From positions 1 through 64,000 of the forward strand of contig DATCTK010000049.1 of assembly GCA_036567985.1 (NCBI GenBank): a DNA stretch of 64,000 bases. The letters are read 5' to 3'. The notes below the pieces were generated by a model. The model made no database searches and was not told the origin of the DNA. It saw only the letters and a list, made by a program, of their open reading frames with translations. The translations under genes were made by a program, and so were the position numbers. This stretch comes from SZUA-229 sp036567985 (GTDB lineage: Bacteria; Pseudomonadota; Gammaproteobacteria; SZUA-229). This document shows, piece after piece, positions 50,670 to 60,134 of this stretch (within the stretch, counting starts at the first letter, position 1; every line of letters begins with the position of its first letter).

Positions 50670-51776
50670 ATGGCGAATAACATCATTATTATCGGCGCCG
50701 GCCTCAGTGGCCTGTATCTCGCATGGCAACTGGAACAAGCCCTGCCAGCCGACACCCGGCTGATTATTCTTGAAGCACGCGAGCGCACGGGCGGGCGCAT
50801 ACTCTCACCGCAGTGGGGCGAGTCTGCACAGGGCCGGGTTGACCTGGGCCCAGCCTGGATCTGGCCACAGTTCCAGCCACGACTGGCCCGACTGATGGAT
50901 GAGTTGCACTGCCGCAGTTTCAGGCAGTTCACCCGGGGCAATATGCTGTATGAAAACGCCGAGCGCAAACTACAGCAATTTGGCGGACCGTCATCCCACG
51001 ATCAGTCATACCGCGTGGTAGCCGGCACAGCAGAACTGATTAATGCACTGCAACGGCAGTTACAACGCAGCGAGATTCACCTGCACACTGAAGTGAATAG
51101 CATTGACCTGCGGAGCGGGAAAATTACTGCGACCTGCGCAGCTGACAATGCGGAAAAACCTGTCAGCTACGACGCCGATAAAATTATTCTTGCATTGCCC
51201 CTGCGCCTGCTGGCGCAGAATATACAACTCACACCACCGGTTGATGCTGCGTTATTACAGCAGTGGAATAACACCGCGACCTGGATGGCGAGCCACTGCA
51301 AAATTATTTTCATTTATGCGCAGGCATTCTGGCGCGAACAGCAATGCTCGGGGGAAGTGTTCAGCCATTACGGGCCAATGAGTGAAATTTATGACGCCTC
51401 GCCCGACGATGAAAGCGTCTATGCGCTCAGTGCCTTTATCGGACTCAATGCACAGCAACGTAAACAGATCGGTAAAGATGCCTTAATCAGTGCATGCCGG
51501 GCACAACTGCAGCGACTGTTTGGCGATGCCGCGGCACAGCCGCAGAAAATTTTTATTGAGGACTGGAGCGAAAACCCTTATACCGCCAGCGAACTGGATT
51601 TAAATACCCCGGCTCAGCATCCCCACTACCACGAAGATGCGCCCCGCGTACTGGGCGATAACCGGGTGTATCTGGCAGGCACGGAAACCGCACTTGAACA
51701 CGGTGGCTACCTGGAAGGCGCACTGGAAAGTGCAGACTGCATTGTGAATTTATTGAATCAACACAACGCAGGTTAA
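50670..51776 (+). CDS. FAD-dependent amine-oxidase-like protein
   Basis: A 368-residue flavoprotein. IIIGAGLSGLYLAWQLEQAL is the FAD-binding Rossmann loop, ILEARERTGGRILSPQWGES contains E-x-R-x-R-x-GGR, and VYLAGTETALEHGGYLEGAL near the C-terminus is the typical amine-oxidase end motif with G-T-E. It could oxidise amines, amino acids or carotenoid-like substrates. It shares an operon with the double cupin. No substrate can be named. Confidence 0.86.
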   Translation: MANNIIIIGAGLSGLYLAWQLEQALPADTRLIILEARERTGGRILSPQWGESAQGRVDLGPAWIWPQFQPRLARLMDELHCRSFRQFTRGNMLYENAERKLQQFGGPSSHDQSYRVVAGTAELINALQRQLQRSEIHLHTEVNSIDLRSGKITATCAADNAEKPVSYDADKIILALPLRLLAQNIQLTPPVDAALLQQWNNTATWMASHCKIIFIYAQAFWREQQCSGEVFSHYGPMSEIYDASPDDESVYALSAFIGLNAQQRKQIGKDALISACRAQLQRLFGDAAAQPQKIFIEDWSENPYTASELDLNTPAQHPHYHEDAPRVLGDNRVYLAGTETALEHGGYLEGALESADCIVNLLNQHNAG

Positions 51777-51782
51777 ACCTGC

Positions 51783-53486
51783 TTACTCAACCACCACAGA
51801 ACGACCCACACCACGGGCATCGGAGGCAGCACTCATTTTTCCAGTCTGCTTATCCCATACAACCAGTTGCATATTGCCCCAGGGATTATCCGCCTGCTGC
51901 AATTCATGGCCGGCGTCCATCAGCTGATCAATCATTGTTTCATTGAAGGCATCGGCCTCATAAAACACCCGATCGGGTAAATACTGGTGATGCAGGCGTG
52001 GCGTATTCACTATCGTCTGCGCATCTTCACCCGCATAAAACTGCAAACTGCCCAGCAACACCATGGTGATAATGCGGCTGCCACCGGGTGAGCCGATCAC
52101 CGCAATGCGCTGCGGGGTTTCCAGAAAGGTGGGCGTCATGCTGGAGAGCATGCGTTTGCCCGGCGCAATCGCATTGGCTTCCGCGCCCACCAGGCCATAG
52201 GCATTGGGCACACCGGGTTTGGCGGAGAAGTCATCCATTTCATCGTTTAATAACACCCCGGTGCCGGCGGCAACAAAGCCGGAACCAAACGGGTAATTGA
52301 TCGACAGGGTCGCCGCCACGCGATTTCCCTGGTGGTCGATTACCGAAAAATGCGTGGTATCGCGACTGTTATTGTCATGCACCACGCCGGGCAATAACTC
52401 ACTGGGCATGGCTTTATCCGGGTGAATACTGGCAGCCAGGCCCGCCGCATACTGTTTACTGGTTAAGCGTTTAAGCGGTACCTGCACAAAATCAGTGTCA
52501 CCCAGAAATTGCGCACGGTCACGGTAGGCACGACGCATACTTTCAATTAAATAATGCACCGAGTCTGCATCTGCCAGGTTTTTAAACGGCAGGGTTTCCA
52601 GCTGATTGAGTATCTGCAGTATGGCGACACCACCGGATGATGGCGGTGCCACGCTGGTGATTTTCATATCGTGATACTCACCGCTCAGTGGTTTACGCTG
52701 CAGCACCCGGTATTGATCAAAATCTTTCTGCTGCCAGATACCGCCGTGCTGTTGCACCGCAGCTAATAGTTTTTCTGCCACTGCGCCCTGATAAAAACCG
52801 GCTGCACCCTTGTCGGCAATTTCACTCAATGTGTTTGCCAGCTCCGGCTGCTGAATCATCACACCCACATCAGGCACTTCATTATTGCGCAGGAAAATTT
52901 TTGCCGCATCCGCCGATGCACGTAATGCCTGCAGGCGGAAGCCCGCCATGCGCCGGTAATGTTCATCCACCGCAAAGCCGTTGCGTGCATACTCAATTGC
53001 CGGTTGCAAACTCTGCTTTAAACTTAAGTTGCCATATTCTGTTGATAACTGTTCCAGCGCAGCCACCACACCGGGAATACCCGCCGCCAGTGGCCCATCC
53101 ATTGAGGCACCGAGGATCACCTTGCCCTCAGCATCCAGGTACATATCGCGATGCGCTTTCAGTGGTGCGGTTTCCCGACCATCGAGCATGGTCTGGAAGC
53201 CATCTTTCTCACGGTGCAGCAACCAGAAGCCACCACCGCCGATACCTGAACTGTAGGGCTCCACCACCGCCAGTGCCGCACTGATCGCCACTGCTGCATC
53301 AAACGCATTACCCCCCTGGGCGAGTATTTTCTCACCCGCCTCGGTGGCCAGCGGATGCGCGGTGGCGATTGCCGCTGGCTGGCGCTGATCCGCGCTGTGT
53401 TTATCTGCACCGTGTTTATCTACACTGGCCCAGCTGCAACTGATAACAAACAATAAACTGATAAAGGGAATGAGATTTTTTTTCAT
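51783..53486 (-). CDS. ggt: Gamma-glutamyltransferase
   Basis: A 567-residue Ntn hydrolase precursor. A signal peptide (MKKNLIPFISLLFVISCSWA) directs it to the periplasm; a Cys near its end could be a lipid site, but the box is not ideal. The large subunit has GNAFDAAVAISAALAVVEPY and SGIGGGGFWLL. Autocleavage occurs before the Thr in RDTTHFSVID (about residue 386), freeing the catalytic Thr, and GSPGGSRIITMVL is the later substrate loop. It hydrolyses glutathione and transfers the gamma-glutamyl group. Convergent to the amine oxidase gene (6-base gap). Confidence 0.93.
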   Translation of the reverse strand: MKKNLIPFISLLFVISCSWASVDKHGADKHSADQRQPAAIATAHPLATEAGEKILAQGGNAFDAAVAISAALAVVEPYSSGIGGGGFWLLHREKDGFQTMLDGRETAPLKAHRDMYLDAEGKVILGASMDGPLAAGIPGVVAALEQLSTEYGNLSLKQSLQPAIEYARNGFAVDEHYRRMAGFRLQALRASADAAKIFLRNNEVPDVGVMIQQPELANTLSEIADKGAAGFYQGAVAEKLLAAVQQHGGIWQQKDFDQYRVLQRKPLSGEYHDMKITSVAPPSSGGVAILQILNQLETLPFKNLADADSVHYLIESMRRAYRDRAQFLGDTDFVQVPLKRLTSKQYAAGLAASIHPDKAMPSELLPGVVHDNNSRDTTHFSVIDHQGNRVAATLSINYPFGSGFVAAGTGVLLNDEMDDFSAKPGVPNAYGLVGAEANAIAPGKRMLSSMTPTFLETPQRIAVIGSPGGSRIITMVLLGSLQFYAGEDAQTIVNTPRLHHQYLPDRVFYEADAFNETMIDQLMDAGHELQQADNPWGNMQLVVWDKQTGKMSAASDARGVGRSVVVE

Positions 53487-53532
53487 AAGCTGAGGTACTC
53501 AACTGGGCTGGAGGATAAGTAACGAAATGCTT

Positions 53533-53597
53533 CAGTCGTTAGTCTTTGGTCTTTGGTCGGAACAACTAAAGACGAACGACTAACGACTAACGACTTT
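53533..53597. repeat. GTCGTTAGTC inverted-repeat element, copy 2
   Basis: CAGTCGTTAGTC (53533-53544) faces GACTAACGACTAACGACTTT (53578-53597). Same family as copies at 46968 and 62254. Confidence 0.75.
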
Positions 53598-53615
53598 CAT
53601 TCCTGTACATAAAAA

Positions 53616-53637
53616 AAGGCCCCCGTGGGGGCCTTGA
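53616..53637 (-). terminator. Terminator of the ferredoxin gene
   Basis: GGCCCCC-GT-GGGGGCC with a T7 run on the minus strand, just after the ferredoxin stop codon. Confidence 0.88.
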
Positions 53638-53648
53638 TCTGAATCGGA

Positions 53649-53897
53649 TTACTCGCCGGTGAGGTGTTTGTATTTTTCCATCAGCTCTTCCTGGGTCTCT
53701 ACATGATCAGGGTCTTTGGGAATACAGTCGACCGGACAGACTTCAACACACTGCGGGGTATCATAATGCCCCACACATTCGGTGCATTTATTCGGGTCGA
53801 TTTCATATATTTCATCACCGGCAGAGATTGCCTCGTTCGGGCACTCCGGTTCACACACATCACAGTTGATGCACTCGTCAGTTATAATTAATGCCAT
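53649..53897 (-). CDS. YfhL/Allochromatium-type 2[4Fe-4S] ferredoxin
   Basis: An 82-residue ferredoxin. The first cluster motif is CINCDVCEPECP (CxxCxxCxxxCP), the second CTECVGHYDTPQCVEVCP has the 8-residue insertion between the second and third Cys, and the C-terminal helix (ETQEELMEKYKHLTGE) is the Alvin-type extension. Such ferredoxins have very low potentials and serve iron-sulfur or other biosynthesis. It lies next to coaD, an arrangement common in gammaproteobacteria. Confidence 0.93.
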   Translation of the reverse strand: MALIITDECINCDVCEPECPNEAISAGDEIYEIDPNKCTECVGHYDTPQCVEVCPVDCIPKDPDHVETQEELMEKYKHLTGE

Positions 53898-54034
53898 CTA
53901 TCGCTCCTGGCCACGCCTGGCCTCAGGGGGTCTCTAACGCAGCGCTTCTGCTAGACCGATAATATCAGTGGTTGATTATACCTAAAAACAGCCGGCTTCG
54001 TCCCTACTCTGCGCAGGACTTTAGCGAATTTATT

Positions 54035-54523
54035 TCAGCTGCCGTGCACAAAACGTTGTTGCAGCGCTTCCACCACCACGGGATGTACAAACTGTGACAC
54101 ATCACCGTCCAGGGTGGCAATTTCCCGCACCAGTGAAGAGGAAATAAAGCTGCTGTTTTCCGACGGGGTGAGAAACAGGGTTTCTATCTGCGGTGCCAGC
54201 CGCCGGTTCATACTGGCCAGCTGCATCTCGTATTCAAAATCCGATACCGCACGCAGGCCACGCAGAATCACATTGGCATTCTGCTTATGCACAAATTCCA
54301 CCAGCAGCTCGGAGAAACCACAGACTTCTACATTGTCGTATTCGGACAATACCATGCGCGCCAGGCTGATTCGCTGATCCAGCTCAAACAGCGGTGCTTT
54401 TGTCGGGCTGGCCGCGATCGCGATCACCACCTTGTCGAACAGGCGCGAGGCACGGGCGACCAGGTCACTGTGGCCATTGGTAATGGGATCGAAGGTTCCG
54501 GGGTATACCGCCACCACAGACAT
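54035..54523 (-). CDS. coaD: Phosphopantetheine adenylyltransferase
   Basis: A 162-residue nucleotidyltransferase that makes dephospho-CoA from phosphopantetheine and ATP. VYPGTFDPITNGHSDLVARA has the T/HxGH motif with NGH and Ser in the usual places. ILRGLRAVSDFEYEMQLASM is the conserved middle with RGLR. EIATLDGDVSQFVHPVVVEA with ISSSLVR is the C-terminal motif (SSSxVRE). Essential step in CoA synthesis. It is downstream of rsmD in the same direction, a common pairing. Confidence 0.95.
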   Translation of the reverse strand: MSVVAVYPGTFDPITNGHSDLVARASRLFDKVVIAIAASPTKAPLFELDQRISLARMVLSEYDNVEVCGFSELLVEFVHKQNANVILRGLRAVSDFEYEMQLASMNRRLAPQIETLFLTPSENSSFISSSLVREIATLDGDVSQFVHPVVVEALQQRFVHGS

Positions 54524-54608
54524 AGAAACTCCTCAGGAATTACGCTTACTTGCAGTTAATAATAATGGGACGCAGTAATGCATCTGCGTGGTAATGACAC
54601 ATCGGTCT

Positions 54609-55247
54609 TTATACCGCCGCATTCGACAGCCTGACTAGATAGTAGCCGACCTGACCGGCTTTTTTCTGTTTTGTTAGCTGCCAGCCCGGTGGCAGTGTCG
54701 GCAATGGCTGGCAAGCATCACATTCAATATACACACAGGCATCGCTGGATAACAGTTGCTGCTGACACAGAAGGTTTATTGCAGGTTCGAGTAAATCGCT
54801 GGCAAAAGGCGGGTCCAGAAACACCAGGTCGAATGGTTCACCCTGGTACTGGGCCAGCCAGTTAAGCGCATTAGCACGAATCAATTGTATATTCTGCGCC
54901 TGCAATAGCTGCATATTCGCCGCCAGCTGATCCGCCGCCGCAGGTTGTAACTCCAGCAGTGTCACACTGGCCGCACCGCGGGACGCCGCTTCAAACCCCA
55001 GTGCACCACTGCCGGCAAACAGGTCCAGGCAACGCGCACCGGGAATATCATTCTGCAGCCAGTTAAACAGGGTTTCCCGCACCCGGTCGGTAGTGGGCCT
55101 GAGTCCTGGCAGGTCCAGCACCGGCAACTGCCGGCTGCGCCATTCACCGCCAATAATCCGCAATTTGCCTGACGCGGCGGGCAATGATTTTTTGCCCGGT
55201 TTTGTTTTACCCGCGCCTGTATGACGTGGCTGTTTTCTAGTTGTCAC
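54609..55247 (-). CDS. rsmD: 16S rRNA (guanine-966-N2) methyltransferase
   Basis: A 212-residue SAM methyltransferase that modifies G966 of 16S rRNA. IIGGEWRSRQLPVLDLPGLR, then RPTTDRVRETLFNWLQND, CLDLFAGSGALGFEAASRGA (SAM loop) and LVFLDPPF (DPPY-like catalytic motif) are all standard. The N-terminus is a basic extension (GKTKPGKK). I place the start at GTG 55247, which overlaps the end of the second M16 peptidase by 11 bases; a longer frame continues upstream to 55358 but is inside that gene. Confidence 0.93.
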   Translation of the reverse strand: MTTRKQPRHTGAGKTKPGKKSLPAASGKLRIIGGEWRSRQLPVLDLPGLRPTTDRVRETLFNWLQNDIPGARCLDLFAGSGALGFEAASRGAASVTLLELQPAAADQLAANMQLLQAQNIQLIRANALNWLAQYQGEPFDLVFLDPPFASDLLEPAINLLCQQQLLSSDACVYIECDACQPLPTLPPGWQLTKQKKAGQVGYYLVRLSNAAV

Positions 55248-56589
55248 CTTGCGTCTGCTTCCCGCCCACAATAATGGTAAGCATTTTATCCTCATGCAGG
55301 CGTCGTTGTAAGGCAGCATGTACATTATCGCGGGTTTGCTGGTTGATGCGGCTGACAAAGGTGTCGAGGTAATCCAGCGGTAACTGGTAAAAACCGATCA
55401 TCGACAGGTACTCAACAATCTTCTTGTTACTGTCGATACGCAATGGAAAACCACCGGTGATATTTTTCAAACTGTCCTGCAACTCATCCTCGCCTGGGCC
55501 TTCGGCGATGTAATGATGCAATTCCTGCCTGACCACCTGCAGTGCCTGTTCCACCTGGTCATTGCGGGTTTGCAGGCCGATCTGGAATGGCCCCGCCTGT
55601 GCCATGGGTGAAAAATAACTGTAGGCACTGTAGGCCAGACCACGTTTTTCACGCACCTCATGCATCAGTCGCGAGCCAAAACCGCTGCCACCAAAGGCAT
55701 GGTTGGCAAGATACAGCGCCAGGTAATCCGCATCACCCCGCGCCATGCCCACCTGCCCCATCAGCACCGTACTCTGCGCCGAGGGAAAATCAATCTGCAC
55801 GGTTTTCGCTTCGCGCAGTGGCGCCACTTCGGGCAGAGACTGCGGAGCTTTTCCGGCGGGCAAATCCGCCAGCAGTTCATCGACCAGCTGTTCTGCCTGC
55901 ACACGGCTTAACTGCCCCACCACACTGATGACCGCATTGCGGGCGACATAATACTGCTGGTAAAACTGCTGCAGGTCACGGCGTGTGAGCTGGCTCAGAC
56001 TCTGTTCGGTGCCTTCGCTGGGCGAGGCATAGGGATGATCGCGATAAAGTTCCTGGTAAAAACGATCCGAAGCAATTGCACCCGGCGACTGCTTTTTAGA
56101 TTTTACTGCAATTTTCAGCCGCTCCCGTTCTCGCTGGAAGGCCTGTTCGGGAAAATCCGGCTGGTTAAGAATCGCCTGCAGATTATTCAATGCCGGTTGC
56201 AGATATTTATCTTCACGCAAGCTGCGCAGACTTAACCAGGCCATGTCTTTCAATGCGCCATTGGAAAATTGCGCACCCACATTGGCAAAATTTTCCGCCA
56301 GCTGTTGCGCACTCCTGCCCGCCGCACCTTCAGCTAACAGCCCGTTAGTCATCAGGGCGGTGCCAGCCAGTTTACGCGGGGTAAAGCCGTCCCGTACACT
56401 GCCCGCATCAAATACTATGCGTACATCCACCATGGGAATATCATCCACCGGCACAAAGTACACCCGGGCACCCGAGTCGGTTTGCCAGTACTGTATCTGC
56501 GGTGTTGCCTGCGCCGTGTTCAGCAGCAGGCCCAGCACACCCAGGCTGGCCGCCAGCCAGTAACATTTAAAGTAATGTTTAATGCCCAT
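55237..56589 (-). CDS. M16-family protein without the zinc motif
   Basis: A 450-residue exported protein with signal peptide (IKHYFKCYWLAASLGVLGLL) in the M16 family. The N-terminal domain lacks the HxxEH zinc motif at the usual place (KLAGTALMTNGLLAEGAAG instead), so it is likely a non-catalytic subunit. It has the second-domain R/Y region (VREKRGLAYSAYSYFSPMAQ). It would pair with the active M16 subunit encoded just upstream, forming a heterodimeric periplasmic peptidase. ATG 56589 follows AGGAGG and overlaps the upstream stop by 11 bases. Confidence 0.88.
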   Translation of the reverse strand: MGIKHYFKCYWLAASLGVLGLLLNTAQATPQIQYWQTDSGARVYFVPVDDIPMVDVRIVFDAGSVRDGFTPRKLAGTALMTNGLLAEGAAGRSAQQLAENFANVGAQFSNGALKDMAWLSLRSLREDKYLQPALNNLQAILNQPDFPEQAFQRERERLKIAVKSKKQSPGAIASDRFYQELYRDHPYASPSEGTEQSLSQLTRRDLQQFYQQYYVARNAVISVVGQLSRVQAEQLVDELLADLPAGKAPQSLPEVAPLREAKTVQIDFPSAQSTVLMGQVGMARGDADYLALYLANHAFGGSGFGSRLMHEVREKRGLAYSAYSYFSPMAQAGPFQIGLQTRNDQVEQALQVVRQELHHYIAEGPGEDELQDSLKNITGGFPLRIDSNKKIVEYLSMIGFYQLPLDYLDTFVSRINQQTRDNVHAALQRRLHEDKMLTIIVGGKQTQGDN

Positions 56590-58024
56590 GACGACCTCCT
56601 GCCGTTGCGCCGGCACGTGGCGCCGCGCCTGATGATTCAATTGGCTGGGGTTGCAGCATCGCCACGGTGAGCTGATCATCGCGCAGGTATTTCTGCGCAA
56701 CCTGCTGCACCTGTTCGGCAGTGACCTGCTGGATTTTCTGCAGGTATTCAGCCTTGCGTTGCCAGCCCAGGCCAACGGTTTCCAGAATACCCAGCTGCAT
56801 CGCCTGATAGAACACCGAATCTTTTTCGTACACATCCGCTGCCATCACCTGCGCCTTGACCCGTTCCAGTTCACTGTTGTCCGGAGCCTGCTGCTGCAGC
56901 TTGTTAATCTCTGCCTTGATCGCCTGCTCCAGTTCACCCAGGCTGTGGCCATCCCGCGGCGCAGCATCAAACAGAAACAGCGTCTGCTGACGCGCATAGG
57001 GATCATAACCGGCACCGACGGATGCAGCTATTTCCTGCTGCCGCACCAGGCTGCGACTGAGTCGGCTGCTATCGCCACCGTCGAGCACACCCGCCAGCAC
57101 TTCCAGTGCATAGACTTCCCATTCTGCCTCTGCGGTATTCAGCACCGGGACTTTGTAACCCATTAACAAATAGGGAATTTTCGCTGGTGCTTTTACATTG
57201 ATACGACGCTCACCGATCTGCGTCACTTCATGACGCGGCTTGGGCGCCTCAATCTGCGAGGGTTGGAGCGGACCAAAATACTGCTCGGCCCAGTGATAAA
57301 CCTGTTGCGGTTGCACATCACCTGCCACAATCAGCGTGGCATTATTGGGGGCGTACCAGGTTTGATACCATTCACTGAGATCACTCAGCTGCATATTATG
57401 CAGATCGTCCATCCAGCCGATAATCGGCTGCTGGTAGGCGGCATTCATAAACGCCGTGGCATTAAACTGCTCATAGGTAAGTGAAGTCGGGTTGTCATCG
57501 GTGCGCGTGCGTCGCTCTTCCTTGATCACTTCGATTTCTTTTTTGAACTCGGCCTCACTCAACTGCAGATTTCGCATGCGATCCGCTTCGTGCTTCAGGC
57601 ACAGCTCAAGCCGGTCACTGGCAATGCGCTGAAAATAGGCCGTGTAATCCTTGCCGGTAAACGCATTCTCGCTGCCACCATTGGCGGCAATAATTTTTGA
57701 AAACTCACCGGGTTCAAGTTTTTCGGTACCCTTGAACATCATATGTTCCAGTGCATGGGACACCCCGGTAATGCCGGGATACTCATAGGAACCGCCCACC
57801 TTGTACCACACCTGGGACACCACCACCGGCGAACGGTGATCCGGCTGCACCAGAATTTTCATGCCGTTATCCAGCTGGTAACTGAACACACCGTCCTCGG
57901 GCATCACTTCTGCCGACTGGTCCGGCCGCTGCGTACCAGGCTGACAGGCTGCCAGCACCAGCACACTGCCCGCCACACACAGCGCCCGTGGAATTGCCAG
58001 TGGAATTCGTTTCAATAAATGCAT
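56579..58024 (-). CDS. M16-family zinc peptidase, lipoprotein
   Basis: A 481-residue protein. The start MHLLKRIPLAIPRALCVAGS is followed by the lipobox LVLAAC (Cys27), so it is probably a lipoprotein. The catalytic zinc site is HALEHMMFKG (His90, Glu93, His94) with the third ligand Glu further on (CLKHEADRM region). Relatives degrade peptides in the periplasm. Together with the inactive partner it forms the classic M16 pair of gammaproteobacteria upstream of ftsY. ATG 58024 is favoured over 58030 because AGGA is at a better distance. Confidence 0.92.
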   Translation of the reverse strand: MHLLKRIPLAIPRALCVAGSVLVLAACQPGTQRPDQSAEVMPEDGVFSYQLDNGMKILVQPDHRSPVVVSQVWYKVGGSYEYPGITGVSHALEHMMFKGTEKLEPGEFSKIIAANGGSENAFTGKDYTAYFQRIASDRLELCLKHEADRMRNLQLSEAEFKKEIEVIKEERRTRTDDNPTSLTYEQFNATAFMNAAYQQPIIGWMDDLHNMQLSDLSEWYQTWYAPNNATLIVAGDVQPQQVYHWAEQYFGPLQPSQIEAPKPRHEVTQIGERRINVKAPAKIPYLLMGYKVPVLNTAEAEWEVYALEVLAGVLDGGDSSRLSRSLVRQQEIAASVGAGYDPYARQQTLFLFDAAPRDGHSLGELEQAIKAEINKLQQQAPDNSELERVKAQVMAADVYEKDSVFYQAMQLGILETVGLGWQRKAEYLQKIQQVTAEQVQQVAQKYLRDDQLTVAMLQPQPIESSGAAPRAGATAGGRHGH

Positions 58025-58202
58025 ACACATCCTGATTTAATTAATAAATGCGAATTAATAAAGCGCTCACAAAAGACCCGCCGCAACGCAGACAAGTTCC
58101 CGGTTTTGCCCGCCATCGCCAGCTTACAATTCCTTTGCCCAGCGCGGAATGATAGGATAAGCCCTCATATCCAACCACTCTATATTACAAGCAGCCCATA
58201 CT

Positions 58203-59378
58203 ATGTTTGGTTTTTTACGCCGTAAAAAAGACAAAGCGAAACAGACAAGCGAGACAGATGCCGAGCAAACCGGCGAACTTGCCCCTGAAGCAACCCGCGA
58301 TGAATCATCCACCGCTGAAGCGACAACCAGCGAGGCCCCTGCACCTGAACCAGCTATCACTGAAACACCCATAGCCGAGTCACCCGCCGCGGAATCACCT
58401 GCTAACGCGGTCGACACCATAGCAGAAGCCGCGGCAGCAGACACCACTGAAAGCAAAAAGGGCATGTTCAGCCGGCTGCGCGATCGCCTCAGCAAAACCC
58501 GCGGCAGCCTCACCGATGGTATGGCGGATCTGCTGCTGGGCAAAAAAACCATTGATAATGATTTACTGGAAGAACTGGAAACCCGCCTGCTCAGCGCCGA
58601 TGTGGGTATTGAAGCGACCACGCGGATTATTGATGACCTGACCCGACGTGTGTCACGCAAGGAACTGGGCGACCCCGAGGCGCTGTTCAATGCACTGTGC
58701 GAAGACATGGTGGATATTCTGCAGCCGGTGGAACAGCCCTTACAGATCGACACGCAAAAACGTCCCTATGTGATCCTGGTCGTAGGCATTAACGGCGCCG
58801 GCAAAACCACCACCATTGGCAAACTCGCCAAGCGCTTCCAGAACCAGGGGCAGTCGGTGATGCTGGCGGCCGGTGACACCTTCCGTGCCGCGGCGGTGGA
58901 ACAGCTGCAGACCTGGGGCGAGCGCAACCATATTCCGGTAATTGCCCAGGGTACCGGCGCCGATTCCGCCTCGGTGATTTTCGATGCCATTTCCTCGGCC
59001 CGTGCACGCAATATCGATATTGTGATTGCTGACACAGCAGGTCGCCTGCACACCCAGTCCAACCTGATGGATGAGTTGAAAAAAATTAAACGGGTTATGG
59101 CCAAACTGGATGCAGCCGCACCCCACGAAACCCTGCTGGTAATGGACGCCGGTTTTGGCCAGAACGGTCTGGTACAGGCGCAGCAGTTTAACGAGGCGAT
59201 GGGTTTAACTGGCCTGGTGCTGAGTAAACTGGATGGCACCGCCAAAGGCGGCATTGTCTTCGCCATTGCGGAAAAACTGGGCACACCAATCCGTTTTATC
59301 GGCGTGGGTGAAAGCATCGACGACCTGCGGGAATTCCATGCCCGTGAATTTGTTGAAGCACTGCTGGATAAACAATAA
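58203..59378 (+). CDS. ftsY: Signal recognition particle receptor FtsY
   Basis: A 391-residue GTPase that docks SRP-ribosome complexes at the membrane. The acidic Glu/Ala/Thr-rich N-terminal A-domain (about 10-90) is followed by the N and G domains: LVVGINGAGKTTTIGKLAKR (G1), GDTFRAAAVEQLQTW (G2), IADTAGRLHTQSNLMDEL (G3) and LSKLDGTAKGGIVFAI (G4). The DTAGR and TKLDG-like motifs are standard. It heads the ftsY-ftsE-ftsX cluster with 45 bases before ftsE. Confidence 0.96.
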   Translation: MFGFLRRKKDKAKQTSETDAEQTGELAPEATRDESSTAEATTSEAPAPEPAITETPIAESPAAESPANAVDTIAEAAAADTTESKKGMFSRLRDRLSKTRGSLTDGMADLLLGKKTIDNDLLEELETRLLSADVGIEATTRIIDDLTRRVSRKELGDPEALFNALCEDMVDILQPVEQPLQIDTQKRPYVILVVGINGAGKTTTIGKLAKRFQNQGQSVMLAAGDTFRAAAVEQLQTWGERNHIPVIAQGTGADSASVIFDAISSARARNIDIVIADTAGRLHTQSNLMDELKKIKRVMAKLDAAAPHETLLVMDAGFGQNGLVQAQQFNEAMGLTGLVLSKLDGTAKGGIVFAIAEKLGTPIRFIGVGESIDDLREFHAREFVEALLDKQ

Positions 59379-59423
59379 AGCCGCTTTGCCCCTTGTATAA
59401 CTTAGTGCAGAATAAGCAGCCAT

Positions 59424-60134
59424 ATGATTCGCTTTGATAATGTCAGTAAACGCTACCCCGGTGGCCACGAAGCCCTGAGCAATGTGGGCTTTCACCTGCC
59501 CCGTGGTGAAATGGCCTACCTCACCGGCCACTCCGGCGCAGGCAAAAGTACCCTGCTCAAACTGATTGCGCTGATCGAGCGCCCCAGTCGCGGCAACCTG
59601 CTGCTGGACGGCATTAACCTGAGCAGTGTCAGCAATAGCAAAATTCCCTATGTTCGCCGCAATATCGGCATTATTTTCCAGAACCACCACCTGCTGTACG
59701 ACCGCCCGGTGTTCGACAATGTGGCACTGCCACTGGTGATTGCCGGTTACCAGCACCGGGAAATCGGTAAACGGGTGCGCGCTGCACTGGACCAGGTTGG
59801 CCTGCTGAACAAGGAAAAATCGATGCCGATCACCCTCTCCGGCGGTGAACAGCAGCGGGTTGGCATTGCCCGTGCCATTGTGCACAAGCCGGGGCTGCTG
59901 CTGGCAGATGAGCCCACCGGCAACCTCGACCCGGAACTGTCACGGGACATTATGCAACTGTTCGCGCGCTTTAATCAGGTCGGTGTCACCGTACTGATCG
60001 CCAGCCATGACCTGGACCTGATCGAGCAGATGGGCAGCCCGGTGGTGAGCCTGAGCGATGGCCGGGTGGAGCGCAATGACCTGGCCACTGGCAGGGTTGC
60101 CAGCAGCACTGGAGACGCAGATGGCCAGGGCTGA
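59424..60134 (+). CDS. ftsE: Cell-division ABC ATPase FtsE
   Basis: A 236-residue ABC ATPase of the divisome. MIRFDNVSKRYPGGHEALSN starts it; Walker A is GHSGAGKSTLLKL, signature LSGGEQQRVGIARAI, Walker B LLLADEPTGNLD, and the H-loop ASHDLDLI. FtsE with FtsX controls amidase activation through EnvC. The C-terminal tail is longer than in E. coli and overlaps ftsX by 14 bases. Spacing shows cotranscription with ftsY. Confidence 0.96.
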   Translation: MIRFDNVSKRYPGGHEALSNVGFHLPRGEMAYLTGHSGAGKSTLLKLIALIERPSRGNLLLDGINLSSVSNSKIPYVRRNIGIIFQNHHLLYDRPVFDNVALPLVIAGYQHREIGKRVRAALDQVGLLNKEKSMPITLSGGEQQRVGIARAIVHKPGLLLADEPTGNLDPELSRDIMQLFARFNQVGVTVLIASHDLDLIEQMGSPVVSLSDGRVERNDLATGRVASSTGDADGQG

